Source of the DNA: Desulfuromonadales bacterium
GTDB lineage: Bacteria; Desulfobacterota; Desulfuromonadia; Desulfuromonadales; BM103
Assembly (NCBI GenBank): GCA_030145205.1
Contig: JAQYVZ010000002.1
Span: 62,001-126,000, forward strand
DNA: 64,000 bases
Direction of reading: 5' to 3'
In this document: positions 26,639-35,247 of the stretch, piece after piece
Layout: each line of letters starts with the position of its first letter
Numbering within the stretch: the stretch's first letter is position 1
Program-made: the position numbers and the translations under genes
Notes under the pieces: model-generated
Told to the model about the DNA's origin: nothing
Database searches by the model: none
What the model saw: the letters and a program-made list of their open reading frames with translations, nothing else

Positions 26639-26737
26639 ATCAATCCCTTTCTGAAGTTCTTAAAACACGAATTCGTAAAAATACCTATGACTTAGCGCTT
26701 CTGTCAACCAAAGAATGTGTTTCTCGTCCTTTCGTGA

Positions 26738-27865
26738 TCAGAGCGGTGTCCGAGTCAGCTTAATCGCCAACAGCAGCGCCGCACCAACGACCAGAAGCAG
26801 AACCAGCATATAACCGGGCCAACCATAGCCGCGGTAGACATAACCCGGCAGATAGGAGCCTATGGCCCCACCAGCGTAATAGAAGGAAACATACATCCCA
26901 TTGGCGACCGCCTGATGATCGGCGGCCTGCTGGCTCAAAAAACCGGCGGCTGTCGAGTGCGTCAGGAACATCGCGCCACACAACAGGAACATGCCGCCGA
27001 TCAGAGCAGCAACCGATGGCAACATCATAATGAGCAACGCGCAGCCATAAAAAATCAGGGCAATCACCATAACTCGCTGCGCGCCACCAAACTTTTTCTG
27101 CAGTCGGACAGCGCTAAGCGACATGACAATTCCAAACAGGTAGCCGACATAGGCCGAGCCAATCCGGAATTCATTTGCGAACGGACTCAACTCCGTCAAT
27201 CGGAACGGTAGATAATTCATCATGGCGGCAAACACCAGGAAAAAGCAGAAGACCATGGCGTAGCCGATTTTCATCACTGGATCGGCGAGGACCTTGCTGA
27301 TCACCCGCAGGTCTGGCTTCTGAACCTTAAGCTGACTGCTATCCGGCAAACGCCCCAACCAGAACCAGGCGATCATCAAGCTGAACCCCAGAAGAAGAAA
27401 ACTAAAACGCCAATGCAAACTGCTGGCAATAATGCCGGAGAGAAACCGGCCGGAGAAACCACCAAAAATTGTTGCAGAAATGTACCAGGCCATCGCCTTG
27501 GGGAGTTCACCGGGCGCCGCAAGTCGCGAGGTGCATGTCATCAAGCCTGTCAGCATCGCCGGGACCAGAAGGCCCTGGATCAGGCGAAGGGCCATCAAGC
27601 TGTTGAACGTTGCCGTGAAGAACACCAGGATTTCAGAAACAGCCAGAAGGAAAACGGCCCAACGCAACATCTTGCGAGCGGGAAAGGTTTCAAGCAAGAC
27701 ACCGTAATACAACGGCGCAAGGCTCAGCGGGAGGAAGGTGGCTGTGGTGAGCAACGCGGCCGTTTCACGGCTGACGCCGAACTCGCCGACCAGAACGGGC
27801 AGCAGCGGCTGAGGGAGGTAAAGCGCTGACAGTGCCAGGACGGTTGCGAACAGTACAGAGAGCAT
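26738..27865 (-). CDS. MFS transporter (YnfM-like)
   Basis: Major facilitator superfamily protein of 375 aa with about twelve membrane segments. The first begins VLFATVLALSALYLPQPLLP; the loop after TM2 reads YYGVLLETFPARKML, a weak form of the usual GxLaDrxGRR motif. Short loops suggest an efflux carrier of the DHA family; E. coli YnfM (arabinose/drug efflux class) is the closest type I can recall. Substrate unknown. No clear ribosome site at the ATG. Confidence 0.8.
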   Translation of the reverse strand: MLSVLFATVLALSALYLPQPLLPVLVGEFGVSRETAALLTTATFLPLSLAPLYYGVLLETFPARKMLRWAVFLLAVSEILVFFTATFNSLMALRLIQGLLVPAMLTGLMTCTSRLAAPGELPKAMAWYISATIFGGFSGRFLSGIIASSLHWRFSFLLLGFSLMIAWFWLGRLPDSSQLKVQKPDLRVISKVLADPVMKIGYAMVFCFFLVFAAMMNYLPFRLTELSPFANEFRIGSAYVGYLFGIVMSLSAVRLQKKFGGAQRVMVIALIFYGCALLIMMLPSVAALIGGMFLLCGAMFLTHSTAAGFLSQQAADHQAVANGMYVSFYYAGGAIGSYLPGYVYRGYGWPGYMLVLLLVVGAALLLAIKLTRTPL

Positions 27866-27955
27866 AGTTGACTTTAAGTCTTTCCACCTAACAGTCTATT
27901 TTTGTACATTTTATCCTTCTACAAACAGCATACACGCTACAGCTTCTCAACCGCT

Positions 27956-28654
27956 TCATTCTCCAAAAAGAAGAAATATGGCAGGCAACACAAAGGTCGT
28001 CATCAGACCGTTCAAGCCGATCGCCAAGCCCGAGACAGCACCAGCCAGACGATCAACTTCCAGCATACGCGCCGTACCGATTCCATGTGCCGCAGTGCCA
28101 ACGGCCAGTCCGGTTGAAGCACCGGGGCGGATTCCGATCATACGGCAGAACTCGGGGCCACAGACGGCGCCCAAACAGCCGGTCATAACGACCAGCGCAG
28201 CTGTAAGTGGTGCGACACCGCCGATCTTTTCGACAATACTGATTGCGATTGGTGTTGTGACCGACTTTGGCGCCAGAGACAAGACAACATCCCGACTGCC
28301 GCCAAACAACAAAGCCAAGCCACAGGCTGACACGATAGAAGCAACCGCGCCGGCAAAAACGCCGATAAGAATCGGCATTTTTCGCTTCAGGATTTCATCT
28401 TTTTTTTGATAGAGAGGGCCTGCAAGCGCGACCACCGACGGTCCCAACAAGAACAGGATCAGGTCACCGCCACGCGAATAGTCCGCGTAGCTGATGTCAC
28501 AGGCCATCAGGATACCGATTATCGCGACAATCGCAAGGAGGACCGGGTTAAGCCAGACATTGCGTGTCCGGTAGTAAACCCACTGTGCCAGAGCATAGAC
28601 GGCAAGGGTCAAGGTTACGCCGAACAGGGGAGACTGGACAAGCTCATTTGTCAT
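27956..28654 (-). CDS. lrgB: LrgB-family membrane protein
   Basis: Integral membrane protein of 232 aa with about six segments, partner of LrgA. Typical strings are NPVLLAIVAIIGIL, GGDLILFLLGPSVVALA, LAPKSVTTPIAISI, AAHGIGTARMLE. The LrgAB/CidAB pair is linked to control of murein hydrolases and cell lysis, and in some bacteria and plants to glycolate or pyruvate transport. The start is the ATG inside the 3' end of lrgA (11-base overlap), consistent with coupling. Confidence 0.85.
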   Translation of the reverse strand: MTNELVQSPLFGVTLTLAVYALAQWVYYRTRNVWLNPVLLAIVAIIGILMACDISYADYSRGGDLILFLLGPSVVALAGPLYQKKDEILKRKMPILIGVFAGAVASIVSACGLALLFGGSRDVVLSLAPKSVTTPIAISIVEKIGGVAPLTAALVVMTGCLGAVCGPEFCRMIGIRPGASTGLAVGTAAHGIGTARMLEVDRLAGAVSGLAIGLNGLMTTFVLPAIFLLFGE

Positions 28655-28997
28655 GAGAACCCTCTTCCGGCTCGAGCAAGTCAGAGACCTTGCCAGTAAC
28701 GGCCATGACAACGAACGTGCTGACAATTGTCGCGACACTGATCGGCAGCCACTCCCGAGCAATCAACTGGAAATACACCATGACTCCAACCCCGGCCGGA
28801 ACAAAAAACAGGGCCAGGTTATCGAGCAGTAGATCCGCCGCCTGCTCGATCCAATCCAGCTTGACCAGGTTGGCTGCCAGTGCCGCCAGCAACAAACCCA
28901 TTCCCAGAACATTGCCGGGGATTGGCAAGCCAGCAGCTCGACTGATCAGTTCACCCAGTAGCTGAAAACAGCATAAAATTGCCAGACCGCGAACCAT
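28644..28997 (-). CDS. lrgA: LrgA/CidA-family holin-like membrane protein
   Basis: Small membrane protein of 117 aa with four hydrophobic segments. The family motif of CidA/LrgA is visible in LLGELISRAAGLPIPGNVLGMGLLL and in LFFVPAGVGVMVY. The start at MVRG is chosen because GGAG lies upstream; the longer frame has no ribosome site. Overlaps lrgB by 11 bases. Confidence 0.85.
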   Translation of the reverse strand: MVRGLAILCCFQLLGELISRAAGLPIPGNVLGMGLLLAALAANLVKLDWIEQAADLLLDNLALFFVPAGVGVMVYFQLIAREWLPISVATIVSTFVVMAVTGKVSDLLEPEEGSHDK

Positions 28998-29084
28998 GCA
29001 CAACTCCGTTGCAAGCACTGCACCTAGGCCGCAAACCCTCAAAGGAAGCAACCGAAACAGAGTGCATTGCAGAAAAATATAACG

Positions 29085-29870
29085 CTAGAGCTCCCCTTCC
29101 AGGTCTTTGAGCAGGGCTTTGACCTCATCGCAAATATCGCTGGAGGAAGCACTGTGCTCAAGCTCCAGAAATTTACGGAAGCAGTGGACGGCTTCCTGAG
29201 TCAAGTCCTGATCCAGACTGATGTTTCCAAGGGTCAGATGTGCGAGGGAGAATTCAGGGTCAAGACCTATTGCCTTACGACAGGAGTCAGTGGCTGCCTC
29301 AAGATCACCCTGATCATGTAGCAACTCTGCCAAGCTGTAATGAGTTTGAGGGTCATCCGGCTCCAACTCAAGTGCTTTCATCAAACAGCTGCGCGCCTCG
29401 TCAAACCGCCCGGCCGCAAAACAAACATCGCCCAGAGATTGCAAAGCAAAAACAGCATTAGGGTCAATTTCAAGTGCCAGACGGTAATAATGTTCCGCCT
29501 GTTCAAAATCCTCCTGATGGAAACAAAGAAGACCTAGGCTGACGAGAGCCTCAACTTGCTGTGGATGTTGATCCAGAATCCCTCGGTAGATCTCCGCCGC
29601 GCGTTCAACCTGGCCAGCTTCGAAGCAGGCATCGCTGAGGGCAAAACGAACATCCAGATCCTCCGGCTCGAGTGACGCCGCCAACTCCAGGGCCTGTATA
29701 CCCTCTTTAAGAAGACCCGACTCGACCAGGGCTTCTCCCAGCAGAGCCGCGACATCGGCATTCTGAGGATAGTCTCCAGCCAATTTTCTGGCGACCCGAA
29801 CAGCTTCGACGAAATGACCGTTTTCGAGAGCCTGCTGCGCCCGGCTCAAAGAAATTTCATAATCCGACAT
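29085..29870 (-). CDS. tetratricopeptide-repeat protein
   Basis: A 261-residue soluble protein made almost wholly of TPR units (about seven 34-residue repeats, for example VAALLGEALVESGLLKEGIQ, VEALVSLGLLCFHQEDFEQ and NAVFALQSLGDVCFAAGRFDEA). TPRs serve as protein-binding scaffolds; the partner is unknown. It follows the DUF512 gene by 11 bases and has GGAGG before the ATG, so the two are likely one operon. Confidence 0.85.
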   Translation of the reverse strand: MSDYEISLSRAQQALENGHFVEAVRVARKLAGDYPQNADVAALLGEALVESGLLKEGIQALELAASLEPEDLDVRFALSDACFEAGQVERAAEIYRGILDQHPQQVEALVSLGLLCFHQEDFEQAEHYYRLALEIDPNAVFALQSLGDVCFAAGRFDEARSCLMKALELEPDDPQTHYSLAELLHDQGDLEAATDSCRKAIGLDPEFSLAHLTLGNISLDQDLTQEAVHCFRKFLELEHSASSSDICDEVKALLKDLEGEL

Positions 29871-29881
29871 CCGTCACCTCC

Positions 29882-31198
29882 TTATAAGGGGCTCTCATCC
29901 AGGTTAAATTCCATATGCAGAGTATCCAACACGTCCCATAGCCCATAGGGATCCGAGGGGAAGACCTCGACCCTGACCTTCAGTTGCGCTTCAAGGTCAG
30001 CCACGGTGACATCATCAAGCAAAACACTCTCGCCTTCACGCAAGAGCACATCAGGCAGCAGCAGGATCTCGCCGAGATCCCGCGTAGAGAGCTGCCGCAA
30101 AAGATCCCGACCAGTGATCAAGCCAGCTACAGTCACGTTGCCGCCAAAGAATTCGTTACGAACAGGCAGAACCTGCAATGAAACACCCGCCCTCACCTTC
30201 AAATCGTGTGCAAATGCATCGATATCCGCAGCAGCGTCGACACCTGTCACGACGGAGAGACGCGGTAGTTTCAAAAGAGACACCTGCGCAAGTACTTCGG
30301 CTGCGTGCACCCGAAACTGAGCAACCAGTCCGACGCCGTTTTCAATCTGCGGCAGATCTTCATACTCATCAAGCGCGGGGAACGGGGATTCGGCCTTGAG
30401 ATATAATTCATCCGCCGCAAACAGGAAACGACCGCCAGTCTCTGCCAGGCATTTTTGTTGTTTTTCATGAACCCAGTCCACCAAGCTGCGGGCTTCATCC
30501 TTACTGAAAAGTTGCAACTTTGGTAAATGCTCACGAAACGCGGTCAGGCCGACCGGCACCAGGGCCAACGAACGGATTCCCGGGCCAAGGCGATACAGAG
30601 CATTGAAGGTTTCCTCCAACACGTCACCATCATTGATCTCCGGGCAAATCACGATCTGGGTATGCAGGTCAATGCCTCCCTCTACCAAGCGCTGCAGAGT
30701 GGGCAAGATCGGCGGGGACTGCCGACCCAGCAAATGCTCACGAACGGCTTCATCCGTAGCATGCACGGAGACATACAGGGGGGATAGCTTCTGCTCAAGA
30801 ATCCGACAGATATCCTCCTCGGCAATATTGCTGAGAGTAACATATGCCCCGTAAAGATAAGAAAAACGATAATCTTCGTCTTTCACATAGAGCGTTGGAC
30901 GCATGCCTTGCGGCAACTGATGAACAAAACAGAAAATGCACTGATTGCCACAATTCATTGGCTCCGGGTGGGGCAAGACCAGACCAACGGGTTCATCCGG
31001 ATTCTTTTCAATTTCAAACTCCCAGGATTCACCATTGACCCGCTCTATATCAAGCACCAGATTCGAGTCGACGTCGCACACACAGTAGTCAATGATATCC
31101 CTGACAGCGACCCCGTTAATCGCACTTAGGTGATCACCAGGCTTTATACCCAACTCTTCGGCGATACTGAAAGGGACAACAGACAGAATTTCAAGCAT
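29882..31198 (-). CDS. DUF512 Fe-S protein with PDZ-like and radical-SAM-like domains
   Basis: A conserved protein of 438 aa. Its first 60 residues resemble a PDZ domain (VVPFSIAEELGIKPGDHLSAINGV). Next is a cysteine cluster, MNCGNQCIFCF (C-x3-C-x2-C), of the kind that holds a 4Fe-4S centre in radical SAM enzymes, and then a TIM-barrel-like segment (VSVHATDEAVREHLLGR). The C-terminal part is the DUF512 domain (GGNVTVAGLITGRDLL, LLPDVLLREGE). The biochemical role is not established to my knowledge. Family members are widespread in Clostridia, Cyanobacteria and Geobacter relatives. Confidence 0.85.
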   Translation of the reverse strand: MLEILSVVPFSIAEELGIKPGDHLSAINGVAVRDIIDYCVCDVDSNLVLDIERVNGESWEFEIEKNPDEPVGLVLPHPEPMNCGNQCIFCFVHQLPQGMRPTLYVKDEDYRFSYLYGAYVTLSNIAEEDICRILEQKLSPLYVSVHATDEAVREHLLGRQSPPILPTLQRLVEGGIDLHTQIVICPEINDGDVLEETFNALYRLGPGIRSLALVPVGLTAFREHLPKLQLFSKDEARSLVDWVHEKQQKCLAETGGRFLFAADELYLKAESPFPALDEYEDLPQIENGVGLVAQFRVHAAEVLAQVSLLKLPRLSVVTGVDAAADIDAFAHDLKVRAGVSLQVLPVRNEFFGGNVTVAGLITGRDLLRQLSTRDLGEILLLPDVLLREGESVLLDDVTVADLEAQLKVRVEVFPSDPYGLWDVLDTLHMEFNLDESPL

Positions 31199-31210
31199 GG
31201 TGATTTACTC

Positions 31211-31258
31211 TTAAAAGACAAAGGTCCCTTGTGGTGCATAATCACCAGCAAGAGACCT
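31211..31258 (-). terminator. terminator of the mutL-miaA-hfq unit
   Basis: On the minus strand AGGTCTCTTG-C-TGGTG pairs with CACCACAAGGGACCT over about 15 bp with one bulge, followed by TTTGTCTTTT. It lies 28 bases after the hfq stop. Confidence 0.8.
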
Positions 31259-31286
31259 TCGAATGTTGATAGTTGCTTCAGTCAGA

Positions 31287-31520
31287 TTAATCGCGACCGC
31301 TGTGCAGACGGAAATTGCCGTCTGCGGACGTAATAGCAGAAACAGCATGTTTATACAACAACAGGTCGCCGTTGCTGTCGACGAGGACACAGAAGCTGTC
31401 GAAAGACTTGATATAGCCTTCCATCTTTTCACCGGACATCATCGTGATAACAACTTTAACGCGTTCTTTACGTGCCTGGTTAAGATACTGATCCTGAATA
31501 TTGAACGGGGACTTAGCCAT
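31287..31520 (-). CDS. hfq: RNA chaperone Hfq
   Basis: Sm-like hexameric RNA-binding protein, 77 aa, pairing small RNAs with mRNAs. Sm1 is seen in VKVVITMMSGEKMEGYIKSFDSFCVLV and Sm2 in LLLYKHAVSAI (the usual YKHA). The distal-face residue stretch and N terminus NIQDQYLNQARKE are typical. The start is the ATG behind AAAAGGAG; an in-frame GTG two codons earlier falls inside the ribosome site. It follows miaA by 12 bases, the common order miaA-hfq. Confidence 0.95.
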   Translation of the reverse strand: MAKSPFNIQDQYLNQARKERVKVVITMMSGEKMEGYIKSFDSFCVLVDSNGDLLLYKHAVSAITSADGNFRLHSGRD

Positions 31521-31532
31521 AACCACTCCTTT

Positions 31533-32462
31533 TCAACCTGCATAGAAATCTTCAATGAATTTGTGAATTTTATCAAAGTCAGCGGAGGAATCAACCCATT
31601 TTATCGATTTATCCTGCCGCAACCAGGTAAGTTGCTGCCGAGCATAACGTCGCGTTGCCCGTTGCAGGTCCACCAAAGCCTCCTCACGTGTACATTCTCC
31701 GCTGAGGAACTCAATCGCCTGCCGGTAACCAATTGTCTGCAAGCTCTTCAGTTCTCGATTGTAGCCCGCCGTCAACAATTGTTCGGTTTCATCCAACAGA
31801 CCCGATTCAAACATCTGCTCTGCCCGGGAATCGACCCTGCAGTACAGTTCCTCCCGCTCGAGCGTCAAACCGATCTTCAGAGTACGGTAAGGCCGATCGC
31901 CAAAACGGTGTTCTGCCTGGAACGCGGACAACGTTCGGCCGGTCTGTTCGAAAACTTCGAGTGCCCGGATAATTCTGAGACGATCATTTGGATGCAACCG
32001 TTTTGCTGACTGTGGATCCACGTCTTGCAAACGTCGATGCAAAGCGTCACCGCCCGCTTCATCCGCCCAGCGGGCCAGTTGTTCGCGTAATTCTGGAGCA
32101 GCCCCAGGAGCCTGCACCAAGCCCTCTGTCAAGGCCCGAATATAGAGGCCGGTCCCGCCAACCAGCAAAGGTCGATGGCCGCGGGAAGTAATCTCACTGA
32201 TCGCCTGTTTCGCAAGATCGACAAACAGCGACGCATTAAATTCTTCATCCGGCCAGACAACATCAATCAAGTGATGCCTGACTTGTGCCTGCTCTGCGGC
32301 AGTCGGTTTTGCGGTCCCTATATCCATCAGGCGATAAACCTGACGGGAGTCGGCAGACACGACTTCAAACGGGAAGTTTCTGGCCAGTTGCGCGGCCAGA
32401 CCCGTCTTGCCGGCAGCAGTCGGCCCGCAAATAATCGGCAATGGGACCAAATCCGACATCAT
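31533..32462 (-). CDS. miaA: tRNA dimethylallyltransferase
   Basis: Adds a dimethylallyl group to A37 of tRNAs reading codons that begin with U. Length 309 aa is usual. The P-loop is GPTAAGKTGLA (residues 11-20), followed by VVSADSRQVYRLMDIGTAKPTAAE and the substrate-binding HHLIDVVWPDEEFNASLF, then GGTGLYIRALTEGL and the tRNA-binding ATRRYARQQLTWLR. Lies between mutL and hfq; ATG ATG gives two possible starts. Confidence 0.95.
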   Translation of the reverse strand: MMSDLVPLPIICGPTAAGKTGLAAQLARNFPFEVVSADSRQVYRLMDIGTAKPTAAEQAQVRHHLIDVVWPDEEFNASLFVDLAKQAISEITSRGHRPLLVGGTGLYIRALTEGLVQAPGAAPELREQLARWADEAGGDALHRRLQDVDPQSAKRLHPNDRLRIIRALEVFEQTGRTLSAFQAEHRFGDRPYRTLKIGLTLEREELYCRVDSRAEQMFESGLLDETEQLLTAGYNRELKSLQTIGYRQAIEFLSGECTREEALVDLQRATRRYARQQLTWLRQDKSIKWVDSSADFDKIHKFIEDFYAG

Positions 32463-32470
32463 CTACCCTG

Positions 32471-34264
32471 TTAACGGCGGTGAAACATGCGTTCCACATC
32501 CTTTTTGCCAAGTTTCCAGACAACGGGTCGGCCATGCGGACAATGGCTGCCAAAATCGATCTCTGCCAAGCTTTTCAGCAGAGCCTCCATCTCCAACCTG
32601 GACAGCACCTGGTTGGCACGGATCATCCCGTGGCAGGCCATCAGAGTCAAGACCTCATCAAAGGCTTCATCCAGCGCAGAAGCTCGTCCGGAAACACTGA
32701 GTTCGGTCGCAACGGTTCGGACCAAACGTTCGATGTTTGCATCAGCCAGCAACTGCGGTACAGACTTCACAGCAATTGACCGCCCACCGAACAGTTCGAT
32801 ATAAAAACCAAGGCGGTTCAGTGTATCAAGATGTTCGTTGATCGCGGCCGACTCCCGATGGTCAAGATCGATCACCACAGGGAGCAACAGTTCCTGCCGT
32901 TCAATACCGGCACTGGCAAACTGTGCCTTCAACCGTTCAAACCCAATCCGTTCATGAGCGGCATGTTGATCAACAACAAGCAAGTCCTCGCCCACCTGGC
33001 AAAGCAGATAACTTCCGAGATACTGACCAATCAAACGCCATTCATCAGACACGGGTTGCGCGTCCTCAGGGAGTGGGCGCGAAGGAAAGCCGATGGCCTC
33101 GCCCTTTTCTGAAGGAGACCACTTCACGCGAGGTGACTGCTGATAGGCAGAAAAGGCCTCCTGGACCCCAGCTTTCACAGCAACCTCGGGCTGTGAGGGG
33201 TCTGTGATTTCTGGTTGCCTTGGCTCTGAGGGTTTATCAAGTGAAAAAAAGTGACGAGGCTCTGCAGTAAGGTGGCTTCGCAGCGCATCACGAATTGCGT
33301 GCAGCAGAAAATCGTGAACCCTTCCCTGCTCACGGAAACGGACTTCGTGCTTGGTCGGGTGGACATTCACATCGACCTGTTCCGGTGGCAAATCGAGGAA
33401 GAGGACCACAACCGGATAGCGTCTTTTTTCCAGCAGGGTTCGATAAGCCTCAAGGACCGCGTGCTGGACAACCCGGTCCCGAACAAACCGGCCATTGACA
33501 TAAGTATAAATATGATTGCCGTTCGAGCGGCTCAGGGATGGCATACCCAACAGACCGGTGACGATTTCACCGCCACCTGATTCTGCTTCAAAAACCTTCA
33601 TTTCGGCGGCCATCGTTCGGCTCAGCAACGCAGCAACACGTTCCTCCAACCGTTGATGTCGTAATGCTTCAAGGTGCGTACGGCCGCCGTGGATCAGTTT
33701 AAAGTGAATATCCGGACGCGCCATTGCCAGCCGGCTGACGACATCGGCAATATGGCCGAACTCTGTCTCGTCCCGCCGCAGAAACTTTCGGCGCGCAGGC
33801 GTATTGAAAAACAGGTTACGGACTTCAACAACCGTTCCTGGCGGGCTGCCGACAGCCTCGGCCTGGCGAACCACCCCGCCCTCGGCGTAAATTTGCCAGC
33901 CAGTCTCTTCTTCAGAAAAACGGGTTTGCAGCCGGAAACGGCTGACCGATGCAATGGCAGGCAAGGCCTCCCCGCGAAACCCCATGCTCTGCAAGGCAAA
34001 CAAATCGCTTTCACTGGCAATCTTGCTGGTCGCGTGCCGCTCCAGGCAAAGGAAGGCGTCGTCATGGTTCATTCCACAACCATTATCCGTAACGCGCACC
34101 ATTCTCTTGCCACCGTTCTCAATTTCGATAATGATCTCGCTGGCGCCGGCATCTATTGAATTCTCAACCAGCTCCTTGACAACCGATGAGGGCCGCTCGA
34201 CCACTTCACCGGCCGCAATCTGGTTAGCAATAGCTTCAGGGAGTATTTTGATCTGCGTACTCAT
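32471..34264 (-). CDS. mutL: DNA mismatch repair protein MutL
   Basis: Mismatch-repair ATPase of 597 aa. The N-terminal GHKL ATPase is complete: VVKELVENSIDAGA, VTDNGCGM, HATSKI, GFRGEALPAIASV. The C-terminal domain carries DQHAAHERIGFE, matching DQHA-x2-E-x4-E, the endonuclease metal site. So this MutL should nick DNA itself, as in bacteria without MutH. The partner mutS is not in the window. Precedes miaA by eight bases. Confidence 0.95.
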   Translation of the reverse strand: MSTQIKILPEAIANQIAAGEVVERPSSVVKELVENSIDAGASEIIIEIENGGKRMVRVTDNGCGMNHDDAFLCLERHATSKIASESDLFALQSMGFRGEALPAIASVSRFRLQTRFSEEETGWQIYAEGGVVRQAEAVGSPPGTVVEVRNLFFNTPARRKFLRRDETEFGHIADVVSRLAMARPDIHFKLIHGGRTHLEALRHQRLEERVAALLSRTMAAEMKVFEAESGGGEIVTGLLGMPSLSRSNGNHIYTYVNGRFVRDRVVQHAVLEAYRTLLEKRRYPVVVLFLDLPPEQVDVNVHPTKHEVRFREQGRVHDFLLHAIRDALRSHLTAEPRHFFSLDKPSEPRQPEITDPSQPEVAVKAGVQEAFSAYQQSPRVKWSPSEKGEAIGFPSRPLPEDAQPVSDEWRLIGQYLGSYLLCQVGEDLLVVDQHAAHERIGFERLKAQFASAGIERQELLLPVVIDLDHRESAAINEHLDTLNRLGFYIELFGGRSIAVKSVPQLLADANIERLVRTVATELSVSGRASALDEAFDEVLTLMACHGMIRANQVLSRLEMEALLKSLAEIDFGSHCPHGRPVVWKLGKKDVERMFHRR

Positions 34265-34283
34265 AATATCCTGACATGAAAAG

Positions 34284-34305
34284 AAAAAGGCCGGACGAGC
34301 CGGCC
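34284..34305 (-). terminator. terminator before mutL
   Basis: On the minus strand GGCCGG and CCGGCC form a 6-bp stem around CTCGT, followed by TTTTTCTTTT. It ends the transcript of the TPR/ATPase genes. Confidence 0.75.
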
Positions 34306-34329
34306 GATTGACGTCAGCACTGAAGCCGA

Positions 34330-35232
34330 TCAGATTTTCTGCTCAAGCTGATCCAGCATATCCTCGATATCACTCAGCTCATCCCGATCATGGTCATGGG
34401 TCATTTCAGCCAAGGGCTGTTGCAGCAGGCCCAAGTCTCCCGCGACACTGTGAATGACTTGGGTGTCGACATCCTTCTTCTTCTGCAAGAAGGCCTCAAA
34501 CAGTCCGTTGTCACTAATCGTATTGATCAAACGTGGCACTCCACCTGCGTAGCGGTGAATCAGTGGAATGGCGTTCGTTCTGAATAACATCCGACGCGCG
34601 CCAGCAATCTGCAGTCGATGTTTGATATAAGAGAGAGTCGTTTCTATGGTAAGAGACTTAAGATGGTATTTAACTGCAACTCGCTGTGCAAGAGGCTCGT
34701 CCAGAGACAAACAGTCCTCAACCTCTGGTAAACCGAAGAACACAATATTAAGAAGTTTCTTGCCGGGAACCTCGAGGTTCAACAGGCCGCGGAACTCTTC
34801 CATCAGTTCACGGCTCTGCAACATTTGCGCTTCATCAATCAGCACAACGGCACGGCGCCCTTCTGCATCGAGTTCCAGGAGACGGTTATAGAGCTGTTTG
34901 AGGAGTTGCAGGCGATCAGATGACGGTTCAGAGACGCCGAGTTGCATGGCAATGCGCGTCACGATCCATTCCGGGGTAATTCCCGAATGCACCATAACAA
35001 GCAACGAAGATTCGTAACGGTCTTCCGGAAGACTGTCGAGCATTCTCCGCGCCAGGGTGGTTTTACCGGTGCCGACACCGCCGACCAGGACCGCAAGACC
35101 CTTATTTGAATTAACAGCATGCATGAGGCGCAGAAGTGCTTGCTCATGCTGTTCGCTGTTAAAATAAAAGCGGGCATCCGGAGCATTCGAAAATGGCTCA
35201 CGTTCAAGACTGTAATGTTCAATATAGCTCAT
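34330..35232 (-). CDS. AAA ATPase, ExeA/GspA-like
   Basis: ATPase of 300 aa of the ExeA class. It opens with YIEHYSLEREPFSNAPDARFY, typical of this family, then Walker A GGVGTGKTTLARR, Walker B VLIDEAQML, sensor and arginine residues in the following helices (GLPEVEDCL, LAQRVAVKYHLKSL). ExeA proteins help place or assemble secretins in type II secretion or work in pilus and transposition systems. The C-terminal tail is acidic. Encoded 15 bases after the large acidic TPR gene, which suggests a shared task. Confidence 0.85.
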   Translation of the reverse strand: MSYIEHYSLEREPFSNAPDARFYFNSEQHEQALLRLMHAVNSNKGLAVLVGGVGTGKTTLARRMLDSLPEDRYESSLLVMVHSGITPEWIVTRIAMQLGVSEPSSDRLQLLKQLYNRLLELDAEGRRAVVLIDEAQMLQSRELMEEFRGLLNLEVPGKKLLNIVFFGLPEVEDCLSLDEPLAQRVAVKYHLKSLTIETTLSYIKHRLQIAGARRMLFRTNAIPLIHRYAGGVPRLINTISDNGLFEAFLQKKKDVDTQVIHSVAGDLGLLQQPLAEMTHDHDRDELSDIEDMLDQLEQKI

Positions 35233-35247
35233 GGTCTCTTAACTGTG